A DNA stretch of 64,000 bases from Opitutia bacterium Tous-C4FEB. GTDB lineage: Bacteria; Verrucomicrobiota; Verrucomicrobiia; Opitutales; Opitutaceae. Under the pieces are notes generated by a model. That model did no database searches and was not told where the DNA came from. It saw only the letters and a program-made list of their open reading frames with translations. Within the stretch, counting starts at the first letter, position 1; each line of letters begins with the position of its first letter. Positions 57,585-64,000 of the stretch are shown here, piece after piece. Position numbers and translations under genes: made by a program. The DNA lies in contig NEVA01000002.1 in NCBI GenBank assembly GCA_002304445.1, positions 302,185 through 366,184 on the forward strand, in the 5' to 3' direction.

Positions 57585-57614
57585 AAAGCCTCCCTCCCGT
57601 GGGGAGGCTTTTTT
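57585..57614 (+). terminator. Rho-independent terminator after tRNA-Gly remnant
   Basis: A 10-bp stem (aaagcctccc/gggaggcttt) with loop tcccgtg is followed by a T-run (57609-57614, then gtttt) on the + strand. On the other strand it is weaker, but could also serve the TonB-receptor gene that ends at 57629. Confidence 0.85.
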
Positions 57615-57628
57615 GTTTTGGTCGATAG

Positions 57629-59866
57629 CTACCATGCGCCGCGCAGGCCGGCGAGGAACAGACGGGGTGTGCCGGTGTTGACGATGCCGTCGGCGCTTCG
57701 GCCGGTCTCGATCCGGGCGTTACCGAGGTTTTCGAGATTGAGAAACACCTCAAGGTTACGGCCAAGGGGGTAGCCCAGCCCGAGGTCGGCAACCACGACC
57801 TCACCGAGGCGGAGGGCGTTTTCGTCGTCTTCGAATTGGGACCCGATCCAGCGCAGCCGAGGGATCAGGGTGAGGCCACGGGGAACGCGCCACGTCCCGC
57901 CGATGGTGGCGCTGTGGCGGGGGACTTGGGGGATGCGTTTGCCGGCCAAGGCAAGACTTTGGGTCGCGCGCAGCACCGAGGCATCGCTGATCAGCGCTTC
58001 GGCGTTGAAGCGGAGCGTTTCGTTGGCCCGCCAACCGGCCGAGAGCTCGAGCCCGCGGACTTGGGTGCGGTCTAGGTTGAGGCGTTGGCGGCCGAGGCCA
58101 CCGACGGGGAGTGAGCCGACGATGGGGAAGGTGCCGGGACCGCGGGCGATCGTAACGTTGCCCACGGCATCGTGCAGTTCGTTCCAGAAGATGGCGCTGC
58201 CCAGCGTCGCGGGACCACGGGTCCAGTCGGCACCGATTTCGGCGGTGCGCACGCGCTCGGTAGAAAGAGCGGGATTTGCTTCGGTCACCGTCGAGCCGGC
58301 GCGGAAGGGCCGGTAAAGTTCGTTCAACGTGGGGCGGCGGAAGGCTTGCTGGGCGGCGGCCCGGAGGCGGAGGTCGGGACGGGCGCGCCAGACGAGGCCG
58401 GCACTCGGGCTGAATTCGAGGCCATCACGATCGGCGTAACGATCGTCGCGGACGAGTGCGCCGGTGGCGGTGACGGACTCTCGCCGGTGTCCGTCGGTTT
58501 CGCGCCAGTCGTCGAGGCGGGCGCCGAACGTAGCGGTCCAGTCTGAATCGAGGGGTTGCTCGTGGAGCGCATAAAGGCCGACGAAGGATTGTTTGCCGCC
58601 GGCGAAGCGTTGGCGCGTGAAGGCACCGTTGGTGAACGTGAAGTTCTCCCGGGTTTCGCCGCGGACCGTGCGGGCATCGACGCCGAAGGACGTGCGGGCG
58701 CCGGCGGCGTTGGCCAGAGTCCCGGACCAAGCGGCCCCGGCGGCGGTGGCGGGCACGGCGAACTGGTCGCTGGCGGGCGTCTCTGCGGTGCGAGCGGCAT
58801 TGACGGCGCTGAACGTTGAAGCGAATCGGCCGCTTTGGGCATAAGCGGTGGCGTTCCACGAGAAATTTTTTGTGGGCTCCGCCACGAGCACGACGGAGGC
58901 AAAATCGGAGCGGGAGCGGTTGGTTTGGTAGGGGGTGCCGTTGTGGCGGGTTTCGTCGAAGCTCCGGGCGGTGACGGTGACTTCGAGGCGGTCGGTCAAC
59001 GGGGTGCGCCAACGGGCGGCGAGCCAGCGGTGGTCGCTGGCGGCCGGCACATCGATCGAACCACGCCGTTCCGGGGCGACGAGGGTAAACCCAGCGGTGG
59101 AGAACGCGCGGCCGAGAAGTTGCACGGTGCCTTTGCCGGCGGGCTGGGTGGCGCTGAACTCGAAGCTGCGGGTCTGGTAGGAGCCGGTGCTGGCGCTGGC
59201 CCGCGCGCTTCGGCCTCGCACGGGAACGGTGATCAACTGCACGACCCCGCCGAGCGCGGCGTTGCCCCAGGCGGTCGCGCCGCCGCCGCGGATTACTTCG
59301 ACGCCGGCGAGAGATTCCCGTGGGAGCTGGCTCCAGAGCACCCAGCCGCCGAACGGGTCGTTGAGCGGAACACCGTCGAGGAGGACGAGCGAGCGGCTGG
59401 CTCCGCTGGGGCCGAGCCCGCGAAGGGAAACGCCTTGCGCGGTGGGATTGGCGGAAAGGCTGTCGCTGCGGCGGAAGAGACTGAAACCCGGGACCGCGCG
59501 GAGGGCGCCGTCGAGGGTGACCGTGGGGGCCGAGCGAAGGTCAGCGCCGTCAATCAGACGGGCGGAAAATGCCACGCGGTCGAGGGCTTGTCGGGTCCGG
59601 GCGGAGGTCACGATGAAGCGATCCAGGCGCTGTGGATCGGCCGCGACACTGGGGCGATCACCCGTGACGGGCTCCGTCAAGCCAACGGGCGCATTCGAAA
59701 CGGTGCCTGAGAGCGCAACGACGGAAGCGGGGGCGGAGTGGTTTTCGGCGCTTTGGAGTGTGATCGCGCCCGGGAAAAACAAGACGAGCAGGGTAAGCCG
59801 CCGTAGAGCGGACCCAGGTTTCCGGGCTTGAACAGGGAAGGCGCTTGAAAGGTGAACGGGACGCAT
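57629..59866 (-). CDS. TonB-dependent outer-membrane receptor
   Basis: The 745-residue outer-membrane transporter has a signal-like N-terminus, a TonB-box-like segment (DRFIVTSARTRQ, about residues 82-93), and a plug domain (TLDGALRAVPGFSLFRR, NPTAQGVSLRGLGPSGASRSLVLLDGVPLNDPFGGWVLW, GVEVIRGGGATAWGNAALGGVVQ). A C-terminal beta-barrel of about 22 strands ends in Trp. The plug resembles siderophore/vitamin B12-type receptors, but substrate cannot be told. ATG at 59866 was chosen over an upstream frame to 60025 because the extension has no homology. No cobalamin riboswitch is visible upstream. Confidence 0.93.
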   Translation of the reverse strand: MRPVHLSSAFPVQARKPGSALRRLTLLVLFFPGAITLQSAENHSAPASVVALSGTVSNAPVGLTEPVTGDRPSVAADPQRLDRFIVTSARTRQALDRVAFSARLIDGADLRSAPTVTLDGALRAVPGFSLFRRSDSLSANPTAQGVSLRGLGPSGASRSLVLLDGVPLNDPFGGWVLWSQLPRESLAGVEVIRGGGATAWGNAALGGVVQLITVPVRGRSARASASTGSYQTRSFEFSATQPAGKGTVQLLGRAFSTAGFTLVAPERRGSIDVPAASDHRWLAARWRTPLTDRLEVTVTARSFDETRHNGTPYQTNRSRSDFASVVLVAEPTKNFSWNATAYAQSGRFASTFSAVNAARTAETPASDQFAVPATAAGAAWSGTLANAAGARTSFGVDARTVRGETRENFTFTNGAFTRQRFAGGKQSFVGLYALHEQPLDSDWTATFGARLDDWRETDGHRRESVTATGALVRDDRYADRDGLEFSPSAGLVWRARPDLRLRAAAQQAFRRPTLNELYRPFRAGSTVTEANPALSTERVRTAEIGADWTRGPATLGSAIFWNELHDAVGNVTIARGPGTFPIVGSLPVGGLGRQRLNLDRTQVRGLELSAGWRANETLRFNAEALISDASVLRATQSLALAGKRIPQVPRHSATIGGTWRVPRGLTLIPRLRWIGSQFEDDENALRLGEVVVADLGLGYPLGRNLEVFLNLENLGNARIETGRSADGIVNTGTPRLFLAGLRGAW

Positions 59867-60566
59867 TTTCGGTCGGAGTAAGGGAGGACATAATGTTCTC
59901 TGCGACGACTGTTTTGCGCGGCGAATCTGTTGTTTTCCGAAGAATTGATACGGAAAATTTCGTCGCCGATGCAGGATTTTACCCGCGCTGCAATCGGTCC
60001 CACTCATCAACGTTCCGCCGGGCACGGCTTGATTCCCTAGGGAGGCCGCGGGTCGCGCGGGATTTTCTGGAGTTGGGGGAGGTCGAAGTTTTCAAACGCG
60101 GCGTCTTGATCGGGGAGATTTCCGAGCCCGTCGCGGTGTTGGGCTGACGGTCGTGGCGGTTGAATACGGCGCCCACGGTTTTGGTGAAGGCGAGCACGAC
60201 GTACGCGTTGCGGCCCTCGGCTGATCCGGCGGAGCAGTTTTAGCAAAATTTGGGGACGACTATCGAAGTGGCCGTGGTGTGCGCGTAGCGGTTCGACTCG
60301 TTGCACCGCGACCCCGCGAGGATCAAAAACTAATTCCAGGATCGGGCCGATCACCTGAGTATCATCGCCGAGATCCTCGACACGCTCATGCACCAAAATC
60401 CGCGCGATAGTCGGCGCCGAACCATTGGGGACCGGGCGTTGGCGTTGGGAAGGGCGGAAATTCTTCTCCGCTGCGCTCGATGGCAAATGTGTCGAACGGG
60501 TGACATTTTTGGCGCACGCGGGGCTTGGCCTTGAGCTTGGCCAAATCGCGTGGATTGCTCGCGTTA
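59867..60566. other. Intergenic region without an intact gene
   Basis: About 700 bp separate the TonB-receptor start from btaA. Several overlapping short frames exist on both strands (for example 60037-60486 reverse), but none has recognisable domains, and frame choice is ambiguous. The left part should contain the receptor promoter. A degraded gene is possible but not shown. Confidence 0.5.
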
Positions 60567-61754
60567 ATGACTGTTGGAACTCGTCCGTCGCCTGCGCGCC
60601 GTTTCCTCAAAGCCACGCATGACTTGGTCTTTCACCACGTCCATGGCGGGCAACTGATCTACAACGCCTGCTGGGAAGATCCGCGCATCGATCGCGAGCT
60701 CATGCGGCTCAATGCCAAGAGCCGCGTCGTCATGATCACCAGCGCCGGGTGCAACGCGCTCGACTACTTGCTCGACGGGCCCGCCGAGATCCACGCGGTC
60801 GACGTCAACTACCGCCAAAACGCCGTGCTCGAGCTCAAGCTCGCGCTGATCCGGCGCGGTGATTTCGGCGATCTGTTCGAGTTTTTTGGCATCGGTTCGC
60901 ATGAGCGCTACAAGGCGGTCTATCGCTCGATCCGGTCCGGGTTGCCGGCGTCGGCGCAGGAGTTTTGGGACGACAAAATTTCCTTTTTCGATCCGAGCAG
61001 CATGAAGAAATCGTTCTACTACCACGGGGCCGCGGGCATGGCGGCGTGGTTGTTGGGCGGTGCGCTTTTTCGGGCCAAACCAAATATCAAGAATCACGCC
61101 CTTTGCCTGCTGGATGCCGACACGTTGGCCCAGCAGACACGGGTCTACTCGCTGTTGGAGCCCAAGATCTGGGGTAAGCTCAGTCATTGGCTCATCCGCC
61201 AGCGCATGATCATGACGCTGCTCGGCGTCCCGGCGCCGCAGATCAAGCTGATCGAAGACCACTACCCGGGCGGCATCTCGGCGTATGTTAAAGACAAGCT
61301 TCGGCACGTGATGTCGGAGCTGCCGGCGCGGGAGAATTATTTCTGGCGCGTCTACATGACGGGCTCCTACACGTTGTCGTGTTGTCCGAATTACCTGCGC
61401 GAGGAGAACCTTGCGACCTTGGCCGAGCGGGCGGACCGGGTGCGCACGCACACCTGCACCGTGTCGCAGTTCCTAAAGGACAACCCCGGCGTCTATTCGC
61501 ACTTCGTCTTGCTTGATCACCAGGACTGGCTCGCCTGGCACGCTCCGGAAGCGTTGGCGGAGGAGTGGGAACTGATCTTCGCCAATAGCCGGCCGGGCAC
61601 GCGGATCCTGATGCGCTCGGCGGGGCTGGATCTGAGTTTTGTGCCCGAAAACGTGAGGGGCCGACTGCGGTTCTTTGCGGAGAAAACGACGCCGATGCAC
61701 CTGACGGATCGGGTCGGCACCTACGGCAGCCTGCACTTTGCCGAAGTGATCTAA
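60567..61754 (+). CDS. btaA: BtaA-type 3-amino-3-carboxypropyl transferase (DUF3419)
   Basis: BtaA transfers the 3-amino-3-carboxypropyl group of S-adenosylmethionine to diacylglycerol, making diacylglyceryl-homoserine, the first step of betaine lipid (DGTS) synthesis. The 395-residue product has the DUF3419 pattern: QLIYNACWEDPRIDRELM, VVMITSAGCNALDYLLDGPAEIHAVDVN (SAM-binding) and TLSCCPNYL. ATG at 60567 was chosen over TTG at 60525. The next gene is the N-methyltransferase expected for DGTS, 21 bp away, giving an operon-level confirmation. Confidence 0.93.
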   Translation: MTVGTRPSPARRFLKATHDLVFHHVHGGQLIYNACWEDPRIDRELMRLNAKSRVVMITSAGCNALDYLLDGPAEIHAVDVNYRQNAVLELKLALIRRGDFGDLFEFFGIGSHERYKAVYRSIRSGLPASAQEFWDDKISFFDPSSMKKSFYYHGAAGMAAWLLGGALFRAKPNIKNHALCLLDADTLAQQTRVYSLLEPKIWGKLSHWLIRQRMIMTLLGVPAPQIKLIEDHYPGGISAYVKDKLRHVMSELPARENYFWRVYMTGSYTLSCCPNYLREENLATLAERADRVRTHTCTVSQFLKDNPGVYSHFVLLDHQDWLAWHAPEALAEEWELIFANSRPGTRILMRSAGLDLSFVPENVRGRLRFFAEKTTPMHLTDRVGTYGSLHFAEVI

Positions 61755-61775
61755 TCCCCGCGACGCCCTCACCCG

Positions 61776-62420
61776 ATGACTCCGACTGAAACCCCAGTGT
61801 TACCGTCGAAGTCGGATCGCGGCGGGATCGAAGGTTACTATCGTTGGCACGCGCGGATCTACGACGCGACGCGGTGGAGTTTTCTTTTTGGCCGCGAAGC
61901 GGTGCTGCACCGGGTTGCGGCCGAGGGGCCGGCGCCGACGCGGATTCTGGAAATAGGCTGCGGTACCGGGCGCAACCTGCTCTCGCTCGCACGGCGGTTT
62001 CCGAAAGCGGAGATCATCGGCGTGGACCTTTCGGCGGCGATGTTGGCGGTGGCGGCGCGCAAGGCCGCGCCCTACGGCCCGCGCGTGCGGTTGATCCGGC
62101 AGGCTTACAACGCGCCGCTGGGGGCGACAGCGGGCTTCGACCTCGTGCTGTGCTCGTATGCGCTCTCGATGTTCAATCCGGGATTCGAGGCCGCGATCGC
62201 CGCGGCGGAGCGCGACTTGGTGCCCGGCGGACGGTTTGCGCTGGTGGATTTTCACGCGACGCAGGTGCGCGGGTTTGCGCGCTGGATGGGCGTCAACCAC
62301 GTGCGGATGGATGGCCAACTCCGGCCGATTTTACGGCGGACGTTCACGCCGGTAATTGACGATTTACGAAACGCGTATGGCGGCGTGTGGGAGTATTTGA
62401 TCTATGTCGGACGCCGCTAG
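61776..62420 (+). CDS. btaB: BtaB-type class I methyltransferase
   Basis: BtaB methylates the amino group of diacylglyceryl-homoserine three times to give DGTS. The 214-residue SAM-dependent enzyme has motif I LEIGCGTGRNLLSLA and IIGVDLSAAML. A Tyr-rich N-terminus (YYRWHARIYDATRWSFLFGR) also found in BtaB and phospholipid N-methyltransferases precedes it. It starts 21 bp after btaA and overlaps the next gene by 17 bp, so all three are likely made together. Function rests on neighbour plus motif; a general phospholipid methyltransferase is the alternative. Confidence 0.88.
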   Translation: MTPTETPVLPSKSDRGGIEGYYRWHARIYDATRWSFLFGREAVLHRVAAEGPAPTRILEIGCGTGRNLLSLARRFPKAEIIGVDLSAAMLAVAARKAAPYGPRVRLIRQAYNAPLGATAGFDLVLCSYALSMFNPGFEAAIAAAERDLVPGGRFALVDFHATQVRGFARWMGVNHVRMDGQLRPILRRTFTPVIDDLRNAYGGVWEYLIYVGRR

Positions 62421-63354
62421 ATCAGGCTCCAAAACACTGGGAACGCTCGTGGACTTCGGGCTTTGGCCCGCTTTGATGACGGGCGCGTGCACGGGACTGG
62501 CTTGGGGCATGGCGCACGGCCGAGGCCCGTTGGCGTTCAACATCGTTTATTTGCTGCTCGCCTCGGCGCTCTTTTGGCTGGAGCGGCGGCGCCCGCATGA
62601 AACCGAGTGGCTGGAATCGGACGGGCAGGTGGGTCCCGATTTGGCCCATACGCTGTTCACCAAAATCGCGGTGCAGGTGACCGTCGTGGCGCTGACGAAC
62701 TTCGGGATCGTGCAACAACTGGGCGCGCGCGACGGCGGCGCGTGGTGGCCGGAAGGCGCGCCGGTTTTTGTGCAGGTGGGACTGGGTTTGGTCCTCGTGG
62801 AATTCGGACTCTACTGGGCCCATCGCCTCGGCCACGAGTGGTTGCCGCTCTGGCGTTTCCACGCGGTGCATCACAGCTCGACGAAACTGTGGTTCTTCAA
62901 CACCGGCAGATTTCATTTCGTGGACACACTCAAGAGCATGGTGTTTGCGATGCCCCTGCTCATGGTGGCCGGCGCTCCCGGCGACATCATTATCTGGGTG
63001 AGCGCGATCACGGCTTTCATCGGCATCCTCACGCATTGCAACGTGCGGATGCGATTCGGGTGGCTGAATTATGTCTTCAACACCCCCGGTTTGCACCGCT
63101 GGCACCACAGCATGGATCTGCGGGAGGGAAACAAAAACTACGGGGAGAACCTCGTGCTCTGGGATCTGATGTTTGGCACCTATTTCGACGACACGCGACG
63201 CCGACCGCCGGCCAAGATCGGGATTCGCGAGGCGATGCCGGCCACTTTTTGGGGGCAATTGGTCGCGCCGTTCGTTTGGCGACGATTTCAGGCCGAACAA
63301 GGAAATGGCAGGGGAGAAGAGACGAAAAAGGCCGACGGGAAATCCCGGGCCTGA
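62404..63354 (+). CDS. Fatty-acid-hydroxylase-superfamily membrane di-iron enzyme
   Basis: The 316-residue sterol desaturase/fatty acid hydroxylase homologue has four or five membrane segments and the histidine clusters for a di-iron centre: HRLGH (140-144), HAVHH (153-157), His211 and HRWHH (231-235). Family members hydroxylate or desaturate lipids, or cleave alkylglycerol ethers, at the membrane with O2. It overlaps btaB by 17 bp and so may modify the betaine lipid or its diacylglycerol donor; that is inference. The C-terminus after residue 290 is charged and disordered. Confidence 0.9.
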   Translation: MSDAARSGSKTLGTLVDFGLWPALMTGACTGLAWGMAHGRGPLAFNIVYLLLASALFWLERRRPHETEWLESDGQVGPDLAHTLFTKIAVQVTVVALTNFGIVQQLGARDGGAWWPEGAPVFVQVGLGLVLVEFGLYWAHRLGHEWLPLWRFHAVHHSSTKLWFFNTGRFHFVDTLKSMVFAMPLLMVAGAPGDIIIWVSAITAFIGILTHCNVRMRFGWLNYVFNTPGLHRWHHSMDLREGNKNYGENLVLWDLMFGTYFDDTRRRPPAKIGIREAMPATFWGQLVAPFVWRRFQAEQGNGRGEETKKADGKSRA

Positions 63355-63403
63355 AGCCGGAATTCGTTTCGACACGAAGGGGTGGGCGGGGGAATTTGGG
63401 TCG

Positions 63404-63940
63404 ATGAAGACAAAGCTGATGTTGGCGGTTCTTTGGGGTGCGGTGGTCGGATGTATGATCGGAACTCCGGTTCACGCGGCGGAGAAACCCGCGTCAGCGC
63501 TGATCGTGGCGAGCGATCTGTTGAGATTGAAGCAACTCGAGAGTCCCGCGTTGTCGCCGGACGGACGGTCGGTCGTTTACGTTGTGCGTTCGATCGAGCC
63601 AAAGCCGGACGCGAAGGATGAGTGGGTTTACCATCAGCATCTCTGGCTCGCGGCCACGGACGGAAAAACTCCGCCGCGGCTGTTGACCCGCGCCGGGACG
63701 AGCAACTCGGCCCCTGCCTGGAGCCCGGACGGACGGCGGATCGCCTTTGTGCGGGGCGGAGCGGCACCGGCAGACAAGGCCCAGATTTTTGTGCTACCGC
63801 TGGAGGGCGGCGAGGCTTTTGCCCTGACGAAGTCGGAATTTGGCGCGGGGAGTCCGCGCTGGTCGCCGGACGGAACCCGGATGTTGTTCGCGTCGAGTCT
63901 AAGCCGGACTCATGCAATTGAGGGTAGGATAAGTTGGTGA
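63404..63940 (+). pseudogene. S9 family peptidase, truncated after the first propeller blades
   Basis: The product starts with a signal peptide (MKTKLMLAVLWGAVVGCMIG...VHA). It then has WD40/PD40-like beta-propeller repeats of a dipeptidyl-peptidase-type S9 enzyme (QLESPALSPDGRSVVYVVRS; SNSAPAWSPDGRRIAFVRGG; GAGSPRWSPDGTRMLFASSL). The homology stops at about residue 167 (base 63907), and the frame meets TGA at 63938-63940. A normal S9 peptidase runs to about 650-700 residues with a C-terminal alpha/beta hydrolase domain. The following DNA looks foreign. The gene is therefore interrupted, unless the rest resumes beyond the window. Confidence 0.75.
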
Positions 63941-64000
63941 GGACCGGCTCTGGCGGAGAGAGCGGCAACTGCATCGCAGTGCTCGTCGGCACTCAATTGG
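63909..64000. other. Possible left end of an inserted element
   Basis: Just after the point where S9 homology ends, the sequence caattgag appears at 63915-63922. Its inverse complement ctcaattg appears at 63992-63999, near the window edge. Base composition also drops. This could be an insertion-sequence end, but the window stops before a transposase could be seen. Confidence 0.3.

Noticed and set aside
59867..60100. Cobalamin riboswitch upstream of the TonB-dependent receptor
   Set aside because: No conserved B12-box-like sequence was seen in the leader.
60037..60486. A reverse-strand frame of 149 codons
   Set aside because: It is Arg/Pro/His-rich, typical of a shadow frame in high-GC DNA, with no domain recognised.

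Overview
The window is about 64 kb of high-GC bacterial chromosome and most resembles a member of the Verrucomicrobiota, probably near Opitutaceae. That placement is an inference from gene content: a paired DUF1549/DUF1553 cytochrome-type protein and Tat-exported DUF1501 protein, a DUF1080 protein, an arylsulfatase-like enzyme, a long three-domain IspG, and lipid A (KdsA), outer-membrane and RseP genes typical of a diderm. The window starts inside kdsA and ends inside an interrupted S9 peptidase. No phage, CRISPR array or complete insertion sequence was seen.

Region 1 (1-23.5 kb) is mostly housekeeping. It holds the kdsA end, a stand-alone lipoyl/E3-binding protein beside a KAS III-type synthase, a secreted prolyl oligopeptidase, rsmE, tRNA-Leu(CAA), and a VanZ-like gene overlapping ligA. 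Next come a conserved hypothetical, dnaA with a 525-bp upstream region carrying two DnaA-box-like sites, and a reverse-strand isoprenoid/envelope cluster uppS-cdsA-dxr-rseP-ispG. After that come phhB, the PSCyt1/DUF1501 pair and efp. This EF-P has Asn instead of Lys or Arg at the tip of its domain I loop.

Region 2 (23.5-40.1 kb) begins with a response-regulator remnant cut off beside an inverted-repeat element. It continues with a beta-carbonic anhydrase, an RlmI-like rRNA methyltransferase, hpf, an SDR coupled to an RluA-type pseudouridine synthase, an M14 peptidase, gltX and glnS converging with no gap, and tRNA-Arg(CCG). The translation operon nusA-infB-rbfA-nrnA-truB-ribF follows, with a terminator-like hairpin in the nusA leader, then tRNA-Val(GAC).

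Region 3 (40.2-57.6 kb) is an accessory, carbohydrate-oriented region. Eleven tightly packed reverse-strand genes, read from 55.5 down to 40.2 kb, look like one transcription unit: an isopropylmalate/isocitrate-type dehydrogenase, DUF1080, cyclase family, Gfo/Idh/MocA, an Nramp-like transporter lacking the metal motifs, a GH5-like hydrolase, a DUF1537 acid-sugar kinase, a DUF5060 protein, a sulfatase, a PhoD-like phosphatase and GalM. The divergent XylR-type AraC regulator that should sit beside it is a pseudogene. A lipoprotein gene and a tRNA-Gly 3'-end remnant with its own terminator close the region.

Region 4 (57.6-64 kb) has a TonB-dependent receptor and a compact operon of BtaA, BtaB and a fatty-acid-hydroxylase-superfamily membrane protein. 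It predicts diacylglyceryl-trimethylhomoserine betaine lipids and possibly a further modification of them. The window closes with an S9 peptidase gene broken off after its first propeller blades.

Most start codons lack a recognisable Shine-Dalgarno sequence, so starts were chosen by protein homology and by spacing to neighbours.
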